From Methanoculleus methanifontis (lineage in GTDB: Archaea > Halobacteriota > Methanomicrobia > Methanomicrobiales > Methanoculleaceae), in assembly GCF_030464365.1 (NCBI RefSeq), contig NZ_VCYI01000013.1:27225-91224 (forward strand): a stretch of DNA of 64,000 bases, given 5' to 3'. Each line of letters begins with the position of its first letter. The stretch's first letter is position 1. Shown one piece after another: positions 33,781-43,098 of the stretch. The notes beneath the pieces are model-generated. The model did no database searches, was not told the DNA's origin, and saw only the letters and a list, made by a program, of their open reading frames with translations. A program made the translations under genes and the position numbers.

Positions 33781-34422
33781 TCACCCGAAATATGACGTCA
33801 TCTGCTCGTACAACTCTTCCACGTTGTTTCCTTCAAGGCCGGATATGGCAATCACGGGATGCTGGGGAAACGCACTCTTGATCCGCGCGGGAGACGCATC
33901 GGGAAGATCGTTTTTGTTTGCAACGATCAGGACCGGGAGTTTCCGGCTCTCGATGATCCCGACAAGCATGATGTTCACCTGCTGAAACGGGTCCAGCGTG
34001 GAGTCGAGCATGTAGACGACGCCGTCGATATCCTCGCGGAGCCAGTGCATCGCCTCGGCAACACCCTCCGTCGCCTCCCGGGCCCGCTTGACCGCTTCCT
34101 CCTTATCGATACCGTACTCGACAAACTCATTGTAATCAATCTTGGTCGTCACGCCCGGCGTATCGACGATGTCGATGGTGATCGAATTGCCGTTCTGGCC
34201 CGTGATGGTGATATCCTCTTTGCGTCGGACGCGGCGGGTTTCGTGAGGCACTTCGCTGACCGGGCCGACCGCATCACCGACCCAATCCCGCACAATCCGG
34301 TTCGCAAGCGTCGTCTTGCCGGCATTAGGAGGGCCGTAGATCCCGATGCGGCAGGTTCGCTTCTTAAAGAGCGCCTTCAATAACCCTGAGATCTTTCTTT
34401 TCGTACGAACTAAGAACGTCAT
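33781..34422 (-). CDS. arvA: Era-like small GTPase, ArvA-type
   Basis: 213 residues. The G motifs are clear: GPPNAGKTTL (G1), DTPG (G3), NKND (G4), SGLEG (G5). A basic, hydrophobic N-terminus (VRTKRKISGLLKALFKKR) may bind membrane. The closest named group is the archaeal GTPase that drives extracellular vesicle formation in Haloferax. It is first in the arvA-arvB-arvC set and divergent from the CBS cluster. Identity by order and motif is good; function in this organism is inference. Confidence 0.82.
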   Translation of the reverse strand: MTFLVRTKRKISGLLKALFKKRTCRIGIYGPPNAGKTTLANRIVRDWVGDAVGPVSEVPHETRRVRRKEDITITGQNGNSITIDIVDTPGVTTKIDYNEFVEYGIDKEEAVKRAREATEGVAEAMHWLREDIDGVVYMLDSTLDPFQQVNIMLVGIIESRKLPVLIVANKNDLPDASPARIKSAFPQHPVIAISGLEGNNVEELYEQMTSYFG

Positions 34423-34459
34423 TAAGCTCCCTCAGATAGACAGATTTGCCTATACGTAA

Positions 34460-34477
34460 GTGAGTTGTGGCACTCAC
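34460..34477. promoter_or_regulatory. Dyad between the divergent GTPase and CBS operons
   Basis: GTGAGT and ACTCAC are perfectly inverted around six bases (34460-34477). It lies 38 bases upstream of the GTPase start, next to a TATA-like AT block (34478-34495) on the same strand, and could be an operator for the GTPase operon or for both directions. Confidence 0.4.
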
Positions 34478-34632
34478 AAATAAATATAATTATATGTTCT
34501 GTCCGGCGCATTCTTCTCATTTTGCAGACAAACAACATTCCCGGGGTGAGAGAATTCTTTTATACTGTTGAAACCTAGATAGACTTGCACCTGGAGAATT
34601 GGCCTTAATTGCGGCCAGATTAGGAGAATCCC

Positions 34633-35196
34633 ATGATGAATAATAGCGACACCATCCGCTTCGAGACACGCATACCAGTCAGGGAGGTCATGCAAAGCCA
34701 TCCGACAACCATCGATGTTGGTGAAACTGTCGCCCGAGCGGCGCAGATCATGTGCCGCGACGAGGTCGGGAGTTGTATTGTGCTGCAGAACAACCTGCCC
34801 ACCGGGATCGTCACGGAGGAGGATATCAACTGCAAAGTCGTGGCTAAAGATTTGAAACCGGGTGATATTCATGTCAGCGACATCATGAGCACGCCCCTGA
34901 TCACGATCGGTGCCGACAAGCTGGTCGGGGACGCTGCGGCAATGATGGTGAAAAACCGTGTTCGCAGGCTCCCCGTCGTCGAAGACCAGATGGTCATCGG
35001 GATCGTGACGGTCAGGGACATCCTCACCGTCGCGGCTGAAGTGAACGAACTCCTGGCGGATCTCATCGAGATCAACCGCGAAGAGGAGTACGCCATGGGG
35101 GTATGCGACCGGTGCGGGAATATCTCCGACGACTTATCAAGAGTCGACAACCTTATGCTCTGCCCCGCCTGTCGGGAGGAGGAGCAGTTGTTATGA
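34633..35196 (+). CDS. CBS-pair protein with C-terminal zinc ribbon
   Basis: 187 residues. Two CBS modules (about 18-75 and 83-140) each have the VxxxM start and GIVTxxDI end. The tail has CDRC at 158-161 and CPAC at 177-180, a zinc ribbon that could bind nucleic acid or protein. CBS pairs bind adenosine nucleotides or SAM and signal energy state. It is first of five CBS genes and overlaps the next by 4 bases. A TATA-like box is near 34558. Confidence 0.88.
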   Translation: MMNNSDTIRFETRIPVREVMQSHPTTIDVGETVARAAQIMCRDEVGSCIVLQNNLPTGIVTEEDINCKVVAKDLKPGDIHVSDIMSTPLITIGADKLVGDAAAMMVKNRVRRLPVVEDQMVIGIVTVRDILTVAAEVNELLADLIEINREEEYAMGVCDRCGNISDDLSRVDNLMLCPACREEEQLL

Positions 35197-35948
35197 AGGT
35201 GGCCTCAGACCTGATGGTGAAGATCCCCACCCTGCAGTACGACGATTACGTCACAAAAGCACGGAGCGTTCTTCGGGACGACGTCTTTCGCGAACTCTAT
35301 ATCGTGGACGAGAGGAACCGCCTGAGAGGATATCTCGACATCTCCGATGTTCTGCGAGTCATGGACACGAAATCGAACGTCACGATCAACGGGTTCGTCC
35401 GGGAAGCAGCCCGGATCTCACGGGATACCCCTCTTGCGGAGGTAGGCGTCGCTATATTAAATGCCCGTGCTAACAGCGCTGCGGTAGTCAACGGAGACGA
35501 TGTATACGAGGGAGGGGTGCTCTTCTCCGAACTCTTCCCCGTCCTGATCTCCCGTCGCACGATCCCCGGCAGGATCGAGGATGTCATGTCGCGAGAGCCC
35601 GTCACCTGCACGCCGGAAGAACCCATACACCGCATCTACAGCCTGATCGTCGCAAGCGGGTTTACCGCGTTTCCAGTGGTGCAGAAGAGAGAGACTATCG
35701 GCATAGTCTCCCGCCGGGATCTCCTGCGCGCCGGGAGTGTCCGCACATCGGTGAAGAACCAGGCGGACACCACCGTCGAGCGGGTGATGACGACACCCGT
35801 CATCTCGGTGACGCCGGACGACACGATAGCAACGGCGAGCCGATTGATGGTCGAACACGACATCAGCATGCTCCCGGTCATCGACGAGAGAAAGCATCTC
35901 GTCGGCGTTATCGACCGTCATGACGTCCTTAGCGGCCGTTTAGCCTGA
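35193..35948 (+). CDS. Four-CBS-module protein
   Basis: 251 residues, ATG 35193 overlapping the previous stop (ATGA). Four CBS modules are seen, at about 1-60, 70-125, 130-190 and 195-250; each ends with a G-x-(I/V)-S/D-x-x-D pattern such as GIVSRRDLL and GVIDRHDVL. No catalytic domain is attached, so it is a stand-alone sensor module, likely working as dimers. It is second of five. Confidence 0.85.
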   Translation: MKVASDLMVKIPTLQYDDYVTKARSVLRDDVFRELYIVDERNRLRGYLDISDVLRVMDTKSNVTINGFVREAARISRDTPLAEVGVAILNARANSAAVVNGDDVYEGGVLFSELFPVLISRRTIPGRIEDVMSREPVTCTPEEPIHRIYSLIVASGFTAFPVVQKRETIGIVSRRDLLRAGSVRTSVKNQADTTVERVMTTPVISVTPDDTIATASRLMVEHDISMLPVIDERKHLVGVIDRHDVLSGRLA

Positions 35949-35987
35949 GGACGGTTCCGGATACCACAATTCCAGAGGAGTGATAGG

Positions 35988-36935
35988 ATGCAACCCAACT
36001 CGAATAACTCGGATAAGAAACCAGCCGACAGACTCCTGAAGATGCCCGGCAGACGCGAACGCGGGCCGGTCGACTTCAAGACAAAGATCGCCGGGCACGA
36101 AGGCGAGATCATGGCGATCGCCACGAGAGACGTTATTGTGGCGCAACAGACGACCACAATCATCCAGGCAGTCGAGATCATGACCAGGGAAGGGTTCCGC
36201 AGGCTGCCGGTCGTCGATCCCGGAACGCACCATCTCCGGGGGATCGTGACGGTCGGCGATATCATCAACTTCATGGGAGGCGGCGACAAGTTCAATCTCG
36301 TTCAGGTGAAGCATGGCGGGAACTTCCTCGCGGGCGTCAACGAGGGGGTCCGCGAGATCATGACGCCGCACCTGGTCACCATGCCGGTGACGGGAGCCAT
36401 CGCCGACGCGGTCGATATCATCGTCAACAAGAATATCGGCGGAATCCCCATCACCGACGCGGAAGGGGGACTGAAGGGCATCGTGACCGAGCGCGACGTG
36501 ATGAAGGTGCTCACCACCGAGCACTCGGGCCGCAAGGCGGAGGATATCATGAAATCTTCGGTACGCGTCACCGGCCCCGACACGCCGATCCGTAACGTCT
36601 GCCGGGAGATGGTGAAGTGCCGATTCAGGCGCCTCCCGGTCGTTGCCGACGACGTCCTCTGCGGGATCGTCACTGCCACCGATATCATGAGTTATCTCGG
36701 GAAAGGTAAAGCATTCGAGCAGCTGACGACCGGGGACTCCGCCGAGGTCATGGGAGCGCCGGTGCGCTCGCTCCTCTCCGGGGAACTGCACACCATCACG
36801 CCCGACCGGAACATCCACGAGATCGCCCTCGAGATGGTCCGGCAACGTGTCGGGGCGCTCCCGGTCATAGAAGACTCGCACCTTGTCGGTCTTGTGACGG
36901 AATACGACCTTGTGAAAGCGTTTTCTGAGGAGTGA
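35988..36935 (+). CDS. Four-CBS-module protein with basic N-terminal tail
   Basis: 315 residues. A polar, basic tail (about 1-40) precedes four CBS modules (about 42-100, 118-175, 185-240, 255-313), with ends such as GIVTVGDII, GIVTERDVM, GIVTATDIM and GLVTEYDLV. The tail might contact nucleic acid or protein. It is third of the cluster, 39 bases after the second gene. Confidence 0.87.
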   Translation: MQPNSNNSDKKPADRLLKMPGRRERGPVDFKTKIAGHEGEIMAIATRDVIVAQQTTTIIQAVEIMTREGFRRLPVVDPGTHHLRGIVTVGDIINFMGGGDKFNLVQVKHGGNFLAGVNEGVREIMTPHLVTMPVTGAIADAVDIIVNKNIGGIPITDAEGGLKGIVTERDVMKVLTTEHSGRKAEDIMKSSVRVTGPDTPIRNVCREMVKCRFRRLPVVADDVLCGIVTATDIMSYLGKGKAFEQLTTGDSAEVMGAPVRSLLSGELHTITPDRNIHEIALEMVRQRVGALPVIEDSHLVGLVTEYDLVKAFSEE

Positions 36936-36942
36936 TGCGAAG

Positions 36943-37782
36943 ATGCGTGCCATTGATGTGATGGCGTCTCCGGTGTACGTCGTTGCACCGGGGGATAACG
37001 TCGCCTATGCGCGAAACCTCATGCTCAAACACCGGGTGTCGAGGCTGCCCGTCATGGAAGAGGACGAACTCCAGGGCATCCTCACCAAGAAGGATATTGC
37101 TTACCGGCTCAGGCAGACGGAACCAATGTGGCGACGGCGCCCGATTGACCGGATTCCGGTCAGTCTCCTGATGGCGCCGGAACCGATCACGGTAGCGCCG
37201 GAGACCAGCATCCGCGATATCGCGGCTATCATGCTCGATCGGGATATCTCCGGGCTCCCCGTGGTCGACGACGGCAGGGTGGCCGGTATCGTCACCAAAC
37301 TGGATCTGATGCGTTCGGCCCATGTCCGCGGGCTTACTGCCCGGGCCGACGGGATCATGGAGGATGCGGCCACGGTCAACCGGTATCACTCGCTCGACCA
37401 CGTCATCGACACGATAAAAGGAAAAAACGATAAACTTATTGTCGTTAACGACAATGGAAGTCTTGCCGGCATAATTACGGAGAGTAACCTCGCATTTTAC
37501 GAGTATCTGGACGAGCGGATGAACCTGCCCAAAAAGGATGTTACTCACCTCAGAAAAGAGGGGCCGGCAGGGCAGAAACGCTTCAGATACGTCGTCGAGG
37601 TATCGGCAGTTGCGGAAGACATCATGAGCCGCCCGGTCATCACCGTGTCCCCCGATGCATCCCTCCAGGATGCCGTCGGGTTGATGCTGGAGCACCAGAT
37701 CAACAGCCTCGTCGTCGTGGAGAACGGTGATATCCGCGGTATGCTCAAGAGAGATGATATCATCAAGGAAGTGGCAAAATGA
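36943..37782 (+). CDS. Four-CBS-module protein
   Basis: 279 residues. The modules are at about 1-60, 72-130, 140-190 and 225-279. Module ends include GILTKKDIAY, GIVTKLDLM, GIITESNLA and GMLKRDDII. The spacing between modules 3 and 4 is longer than in the others. It starts 7 bases after the previous stop and overlaps the next gene by 4 bases. Confidence 0.87.
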   Translation: MRAIDVMASPVYVVAPGDNVAYARNLMLKHRVSRLPVMEEDELQGILTKKDIAYRLRQTEPMWRRRPIDRIPVSLLMAPEPITVAPETSIRDIAAIMLDRDISGLPVVDDGRVAGIVTKLDLMRSAHVRGLTARADGIMEDAATVNRYHSLDHVIDTIKGKNDKLIVVNDNGSLAGIITESNLAFYEYLDERMNLPKKDVTHLRKEGPAGQKRFRYVVEVSAVAEDIMSRPVITVSPDASLQDAVGLMLEHQINSLVVVENGDIRGMLKRDDIIKEVAK

Positions 37783-38561
37783 GCGACAGATTTCAGGTAC
37801 TCGTCAAAGACGTGATGGTAAAACCGATCACCATCGCGAAGTCCGCCTTTGTCAGCGAAGCGCTCGATAAGATGCTTGGCGAAGGCGTCGATCCGCTTAT
37901 CGTGACCAACAACGGCACGGTCATCGGAACGACGTCCCGCGCGGCAATCGCCGAGACGCTCGGGAGCAGGAAGACCCAGGCGCTGAAGGCCACATCCATT
38001 CATGTCGCGAACACGGTCAAGGAAGACTTCACCTCCGCGTATCCCGACCAGAGCATCGACATTCTGGTGCCGCTGCTCCAGCACTACAAGCTGGTCGTGG
38101 TCTTCGATGCCGAGCACCGCCTGATTGGGCAGGTGACGGCGGGGGACATCTTGAAGGTGCTCCGGCCGGCGGGAGGCATCCTCGACGTCATGGAACCGGC
38201 GCACACCATCCAGGGTGAGGAACGCGCCGTCCACCTCCGCCGCAGGATGCTCGATGGCGAGATCGACCGGTTCATCGTCGAGGACGGCGACAAAATCCTC
38301 GGCATCGTCACGGAGACCGATGTCGCAAAGGCGCTCCATGCGTTCAAGGATCTCGTGGAGGAGGCCCACCAGGACTACCGGATCAGGAACCTCCTCGTGC
38401 GCGACATCATGACCGCGCCCCTGATCTCGATGGACGCGGATGTGGACGTCTCCGACGTCATCGACCTGATGCTCAAGAAAAACATCAGTTCCGTCCCGAT
38501 CAAGCAGAACGGCAGGATAACGGGCGTCGCGACCCGGAACTCACTCATCCAGGCCCTGTGA
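37779..38561 (+). CDS. Four-CBS-module protein
   Basis: 260 residues. Modules at about 1-60, 65-120, 130-190 and 205-260. Some modules are degenerate (TIGTTSRAAI in place of GIVT-x-D), others keep GIVTETDVA. It is the last of five; a T-run follows at 38582-38588. ATG overlaps the previous stop (ATGA). Confidence 0.87.
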   Translation: MSDRFQVLVKDVMVKPITIAKSAFVSEALDKMLGEGVDPLIVTNNGTVIGTTSRAAIAETLGSRKTQALKATSIHVANTVKEDFTSAYPDQSIDILVPLLQHYKLVVVFDAEHRLIGQVTAGDILKVLRPAGGILDVMEPAHTIQGEERAVHLRRRMLDGEIDRFIVEDGDKILGIVTETDVAKALHAFKDLVEEAHQDYRIRNLLVRDIMTAPLISMDADVDVSDVIDLMLKKNISSVPIKQNGRITGVATRNSLIQAL

Positions 38562-38581
38562 AGGGGTCGGATAATACTACC

Positions 38582-38588
38582 TTTTTTT
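38582..38588 (+). terminator. T-run terminator after CBS cluster
   Basis: Seven consecutive T, 21 bases after the last CBS gene, in an otherwise GC-rich context. Confidence 0.45.
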
Positions 38589-38776
38589 GCGAATTGGAGC
38601 TGCGCTCCGGATTCTGAACGGCTATTGCCGGTGTGCCACGGTACGTTGAAGAGTCACCGGCCTGTCAGGTGTGATTTGCAACGGGCAAGGTTGAGATTCC
38701 CACTCAGTCGCACGCCGTGATTTTCCAGATTAGCCTTCCTCAGATTGTATAAACCCGTCGACCGATTTCCATAGGC

Positions 38777-39018
38777 TATCACCACGCACTGCCCCCGCTC
38801 CCAAGGGGGGCGGGGGAGGAGCGCGAAGCGCGGGTGGGGTGGGGGTTACTGGCATTGTTGTATCTGGTAGAGACAGGGGAGGGGGACAAGCCTCCCTTCC
38901 CACCTGACGGTGCTCGAGCTCCGGGCATTCCGCCCATCGCACTCCGCACCCTTCAGGTGCTCGAGCTCCGGGCATTCCGCCCATCGCACTCCCCGTCAGC
39001 CCCTCCCCAATGGCGATA
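38777..39018. mobile_element. MITE-like non-coding element B
   Basis: About 242 bases, homologous to element A at 13263-13448 over both ends and much of the middle. It begins TATCACCACGCACTGCCCCC and ends TGGCGATATC; the right end in reverse (GATATCGCCAT) mirrors the left end of copy A. It is longer because it holds two units of a 47-bp repeat (starting near 38909 and 38956) with stem GGGC-ATTCC-GCCC and stems CACC-TGAC-GGTG and CACC-CTTCA-GGTG. No transposase is seen. Confidence 0.55.
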
Positions 39019-39294
39019 TCTCCACGGTTCACTGCCCGGGGTTTTGTCCTCGCATCTTGAGCATCCCTGTTTCTACAAGGCCAGAGCCACTCCTCGACCC
39101 GGCCCCTGGAACAATCACCCCCTCGCATCCCTACCGCGACCCACCCCTTCGGACCCCCATAATGATAACACCAAAGCCTCCATCCGCCTCGCTCGCAGCC
39201 TCTCGTTGCTCAAACCTCCACCCCTCAGGGAAGGTCGTCCCCCCGGTGCCAATTATTAATACCCCATAGCCAGAAACGGTATCTCGATATTTCC

Positions 39295-40260
39295 ATGAAA
39301 CCAACGCAGCCAGTTAAACCGAACAGCAATATAACGGCCCTCCTCGAGTCCATGAGCCAGACCGGCTTTCAGGGGAGAAAACTCGGCGAGTCGCTCGGCA
39401 TCTGGACCAGGATGGTTGCGGATCCGGACTGCACGATATTCATGGGACTCTCGGGCGCGATGATCCCGGCGGGTATGCAGAACGTGCTCATCGAACTCGT
39501 CAAACACCGTTACGTCGACGTCATCGTCTCGACGGGCGCGAACATCTTCCACGACACCTGCGAGCACCTCGGCGTCCGGCACTACCTCGGCCACCACCAC
39601 GCGAACGATGAAGCACTCTTCGCGGAGGGAATCGACCGGATCTACGACGTCTTCGCATACGAGGAGGAGTTCCGCAGCATCGACGCGGAGATCGCCCGGT
39701 TCGCCGACACCATAGCGCCGTTCCGGGGTTCGTCGCGGGAGTTCATCCGGCTCCTCGGGGACTGGCTCCGTGAGCAGAAGCCACAAGGACAGTCGCTCAT
39801 CGCCACCTGCGCCGAACACGACGTCCCAATCTTCATCCCCGCGCTCTGCGACTCGTCGATCGGGATCGGCCTCGTGATGGCCCGGCGGCGCGGGGTCGCC
39901 GTCGATGTCGACCAGCTCGCCGATACCGACGAGATCACCCGTATGGTCGAGGAAGCGAGGAAGACCGGTGTCATCTACGTCGGCGGCGGCGTCCCGAAGA
40001 ACTTTATCCAGCAGACCCAGGTCATCGCATCGATCCACGACCAGAACCTCGGCGGGCACGCCTACGCCATCCAGTACACCACCGACGCCCCCCACTGGGG
40101 CGGCCTCTCCGGATGCACGTTTGAAGAGGCGATCAGCTGGGGCAAAGAGGCGCCTGCGTGCCCGCGCGTCCAGTGCTTCTGCGACGCGACGATCGCGCTC
40201 CCCATCGTCGCATCGGGGCTGATCGGGAGCGGGGTCGAGCGCACCCGCCGGTCTCCCTGA
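39295..40260 (+). CDS. dys: Deoxyhypusine synthase
   Basis: 321 residues. The deoxyhypusine synthase fold is seen in IFMGLSGAMIPAGM, VDVIVSTGAN and YVGGGVPKNFIQQ (NAD binding), and the active-site lysine in EAISWGK follows DAPHWGGLSGC. It modifies a lysine of the initiation factor aIF5A using NAD and spermidine. It is the first gene of the long translation block and has a TATA-like box just upstream. Confidence 0.95.
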   Translation: MKPTQPVKPNSNITALLESMSQTGFQGRKLGESLGIWTRMVADPDCTIFMGLSGAMIPAGMQNVLIELVKHRYVDVIVSTGANIFHDTCEHLGVRHYLGHHHANDEALFAEGIDRIYDVFAYEEEFRSIDAEIARFADTIAPFRGSSREFIRLLGDWLREQKPQGQSLIATCAEHDVPIFIPALCDSSIGIGLVMARRRGVAVDVDQLADTDEITRMVEEARKTGVIYVGGGVPKNFIQQTQVIASIHDQNLGGHAYAIQYTTDAPHWGGLSGCTFEEAISWGKEAPACPRVQCFCDATIALPIVASGLIGSGVERTRRSP

Positions 40261-40375
40261 CAACCACAATCATTATTAATCAACGGAGCCAAAATTAGTA
40301 GGCACAAGTCATAGAATGCTGTGTCTGGAGCAGCACCATTGCGTGTTGCGAGTATCGAAAGATGCGAAGTTCTAT

Positions 40376-40460
40376 GTTGAGGTAGCCAAGCCTGGTATGG
40401 CGCAGGTTTGCTAAACCTGTGTCCCCCTGGGACTCGAGGGTTCAAATCCCTCCCTCAGCG
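40376..40460 (+). tRNA. tRNA-Ser (GCT anticodon)
   Basis: Acceptor arms GTTGAGG (40376-40382) and CCTCAGC (40453-40459) pair, with one G-T pair. The anticodon loop TTGCTAA reads GCT. A long variable arm (class II) and the T loop GGTTCAAATCC are present, as expected for tRNA-Ser. It lies 34 bases upstream of uS13 and is probably part of the same transcript. CCA is not encoded. Confidence 0.93.
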
Positions 40461-40494
40461 CTTTCACCGACAATGTCGATGATGAGGCGATCAC

Positions 40495-40944
40495 ATGGAT
40501 GATGAAGAGATAAAGTACTTTGTTCGAATCAGGAACACTGATCTCGACGGCACCAAGGCAGTGCACATCGCACTGACCGGGATCAAGGGTATTGGTCCGC
40601 ACACGTCGCGCACCATCACCGCCCTTGCCGACGTAGATCCCCGTGCCGTGCTCGGCAAACTCGACGACGAATCGGTCGAGCGGATCGCAAACGCCGTCGA
40701 CACCTACACCGAACAGGTGCCCGACTGGATGGTCAACCGCCCGAAAGACGTCTACACCGGAGAGCTCCGCCACCTTCTCGGCGCCGACCTCTCCATGATG
40801 AACGACGACGACGTCAACCGCATGAGGAAGATGCGGAGTTACCGCGGCATCAGGCACGAGACCGGGCAGAAGGCCCGCGGTCAGCGCACCAAGTCTACCG
40901 GCAGAACCGGCACGACCGTCGGCGTCAAGAGGAAGAAAGACTGA
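40495..40944 (+). CDS. rps13: Ribosomal protein uS13
   Basis: 149 residues. The N-terminal [20 protein letters not shown] and the C-terminal basic tail ([20 protein letters not shown]) are diagnostic. It binds the head of the small subunit at the intersubunit bridge. It opens the conserved archaeal uS13-uS4-uS11-RpoD order. Confidence 0.97.
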   Translation: MDDEEIKYFVRIRNTDLDGTKAVHIALTGIKGIGPHTSRTITALADVDPRAVLGKLDDESVERIANAVDTYTEQVPDWMVNRPKDVYTGELRHLLGADLSMMNDDDVNRMRKMRSYRGIRHETGQKARGQRTKSTGRTGTTVGVKRKKD

Positions 40945-40955
40945 ACGGTGATTGA

Positions 40956-41504
40956 ATGGGATATCCTGGAAAAAGCTATAAGCAGTACGCGACGCCCAAG
41001 CGGCGGTTCGAGAAGACCCGTCTCGAAGACGAAAAGCGGCTCATTATCGATTACGGCCTGCGGAACAAGCGCGAACTCTGGAAGGCCCAGAGTGTGCTGC
41101 GGAAGTACCGTGCCGCTGCCCGTGAACTGGTGGCACTCCGGTCAGGAGGCATCAGCACCGAGGACTACCAGAAGAAGAGAGACCAGCTCGTCAACCACCT
41201 GTACCGCTACGGTCTCGTCGGTGAGAACGCCGATGTCGGTGACGTCCTCGCGCTCAAAGTCGAGCAGCAGCTCGACCGTCGGCTCCAGACGCTGGTTCTC
41301 CGCAGGGGGTTCGCACGATCCCCCAAGCAGGCGCGCCAGTTCATCACCCACGGCCACATCGCGATCAACGGTCGCCGCGTGACCATCCCGGGTTACCGTG
41401 TCGAGAGAGCCGAAGAGGCCGAGATCAGTTACTACGGCCCCTCCCCGTTCACGAACGAGGTTCATCCCGAGAGAAGCCGCATCGCCCACGCAGGAGTGAG
41501 GTAA
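40956..41504 (+). CDS. rps4: Ribosomal protein uS4
   Basis: 182 residues. The S4 RNA-binding domain is seen in [20 protein letters not shown] and [14 protein letters not shown]. It nucleates 30S assembly on the 5' domain of 16S rRNA. Separated by 11 bases from uS13 and 4 bases from uS11. Confidence 0.97.
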   Translation: MGYPGKSYKQYATPKRRFEKTRLEDEKRLIIDYGLRNKRELWKAQSVLRKYRAAARELVALRSGGISTEDYQKKRDQLVNHLYRYGLVGENADVGDVLALKVEQQLDRRLQTLVLRRGFARSPKQARQFITHGHIAINGRRVTIPGYRVERAEEAEISYYGPSPFTNEVHPERSRIAHAGVR

Positions 41505-41508
41505 CACC

Positions 41509-41898
41509 ATGGCAGAAGAGAAATGGGGCATCGCGCACATCTTTGCCTCCTTTAACAACACCATCATCACCGTCACCGACCTCTCCGGAGCGGAGACGGT
41601 CACCAAGAGCAGCGGCGGCATGGTCGTGAAACAGGACAGGAACGAGAGCTCGCCGTACGCAGCCATGCAGATGGCGATCCAGGTCGCGCAGAACGCACGG
41701 GACAAGGGGATCACCGGCGTCCACGTGAAGGTTCGCGCACCCGGCCGGGGCAAACAGCGGAGCCCGGGGCCCGGCGCCCAGGCAGCGATCCGCGCCCTTG
41801 CCCGTGCAGGGATGAGGATCGGTCGCATCGAAGACGTCACTCCTGTGCCCCATGACGGCATCACTGGCAAAGGCGGCCGGAGAGGAAGGAGAGTGTAA
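41509..41898 (+). CDS. rps11: Ribosomal protein uS11
   Basis: 129 residues. [20 protein letters not shown] and the [20 protein letters not shown] stretch identify uS11, which lies on the platform near the mRNA exit. The stop TAA overlaps the RpoD start in TAATG. Confidence 0.97.
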   Translation: MAEEKWGIAHIFASFNNTIITVTDLSGAETVTKSSGGMVVKQDRNESSPYAAMQMAIQVAQNARDKGITGVHVKVRAPGRGKQRSPGPGAQAAIRALARAGMRIGRIEDVTPVPHDGITGKGGRRGRRV

Positions 41899-42728
41899 TG
41901 GAGATAGCGTTTTCTCGACTGGACGAGAGAGTCGCCAAATTCACCCTGAGCGGCGTTTCGACGTCGTTCGTCAACATGCTTCGGCGGGCGATGATCAGCG
42001 AAGTGCCGACGCTCGCCATCGAAGATGTCCGCATCTACGACAACACAAGCGTTCTCTTCGACGAAATGTTGACGCACCGCCTGGGGCTCATACCACTCCG
42101 AACCGACCTGAAACGTTACAAACCGCGCAGCGAGTGCTCCTGTGAAGACGCAGGATGCCCGGTCTGCACTGCGACCTATACGCTCTCCGTCGAGGGGCCC
42201 AAGATCGTCTCCTCAAGCGACCTGATACCGCAGGATCCCGACGCCGCACCGGCGGAGGAGAATATCCCCATCATCGAGCTCACGAAAGACCAGAAGGTCG
42301 TGCTCGAAGCGCAGGCAATCGTCGGCACCGGAAAAGAACATGCCAAGTGGCAGGCGACAACCGCCTGCGGTTACAAGAACTACCCGGTGATCACCGTCGA
42401 TGAACGGTGCGACGGGTGCGGCATGTGCATCGACGAATGTCCAAGGAGCGTGCTTGAGGCGGCACAAGGCAAAATCCGGGTCATCGAAGGGCGGCAGGAA
42501 CTCTGTTCCCTCTGCAGGCTCTGCGAGCGGGCATGCCTTGCCGGTGGAATCGGCACCGAGCCGGCCATCCATATCGGCACCGATGCGGAGAGATTCGTCT
42601 TCGTGGTGGAGAGCGACGGCTCGATGCCCGTCCGCGAGATCATCGAGAGAGCGCTACAGTATATCCAGAAATCATCAGACAACCTGGTAGACGTGATGAA
42701 CGAGATTACGGGAGAGGGGACTGAATGA
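41898..42728 (+). CDS. rpoD: DNA-directed RNA polymerase subunit D with two 4Fe-4S-type cysteine sets
   Basis: 276 residues. The alpha-like dimer domain is seen in RVAKFTLSGVSTSFVNMLRR and the MLTHRLGLIPLRTD part. A ferredoxin-like insert (about residues 165-215) has eight cysteines in two sets: CDGCGMCIDECP and CSLCRLCERAC. Subunit D with L, N and P starts polymerase assembly; clusters have been shown to support stability in some archaea. Start ATG 41898. Confidence 0.96.
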   Translation: MEIAFSRLDERVAKFTLSGVSTSFVNMLRRAMISEVPTLAIEDVRIYDNTSVLFDEMLTHRLGLIPLRTDLKRYKPRSECSCEDAGCPVCTATYTLSVEGPKIVSSSDLIPQDPDAAPAEENIPIIELTKDQKVVLEAQAIVGTGKEHAKWQATTACGYKNYPVITVDERCDGCGMCIDECPRSVLEAAQGKIRVIEGRQELCSLCRLCERACLAGGIGTEPAIHIGTDAERFVFVVESDGSMPVREIIERALQYIQKSSDNLVDVMNEITGEGTE

Positions 42729-43093
42729 AGAAAATAACCGAGAACAAATCGAACCCCCGGCTGACCGCCCTCATCGTGACGCTTAAAGACGCGTCACGCG
42801 CACATGAGGCGAACATCTGGCGCGAGATTGCAAAGAGGCTGGATGCGCCCCGGAAGAACTACGCCGAGGTGAACCTCAGCAAGATCAACCGGTACGCGAA
42901 CGAAGGCGAGACGATCCTGGTGCCGGGCAAGGTGCTCGGCAGCGGCGTGCTCAGCCTGCCGGTGAAGATCGCCGCACTGGACTTCTCCGAGGCGGCGGTG
43001 AGCAAGATCACCGGCGCAAACGGGACGTGCATGACTATCGAGGACCTCGTTCGGGACAACCCGAAGGGGAGCAGGGTACGGATCCTCAGGTGA
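42725..43093 (+). CDS. rpl18e: Ribosomal protein eL18
   Basis: 122 residues. [20 protein letters not shown] and the [19 protein letters not shown] core identify eL18 (L18e). It overlaps RpoD by four bases. Six bases separate it from uL13. Confidence 0.96.
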   Translation: MKKITENKSNPRLTALIVTLKDASRAHEANIWREIAKRLDAPRKNYAEVNLSKINRYANEGETILVPGKVLGSGVLSLPVKIAALDFSEAAVSKITGANGTCMTIEDLVRDNPKGSRVRILR

Positions 43094-43098
43094 GACGA

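Larger units (their letters stand above)
38562..39294. repeat. Repeat-rich gap with MITE-like element B and two-hairpin units
   Basis: About 730 bases without a supported gene. It contains a T-run at the left, element B at about 38777-39018, then a pyrimidine-rich zone to about 39240. A TATA-like box (caattattaatacccc) at about 39248-39265 precedes the deoxyhypusine synthase start. Short frames across it are repeat translations. Confidence 0.7.

Noticed and set aside
38834..39269. Frames across element B
   Set aside because: Repeat translations with no conserved reading frame against element A.
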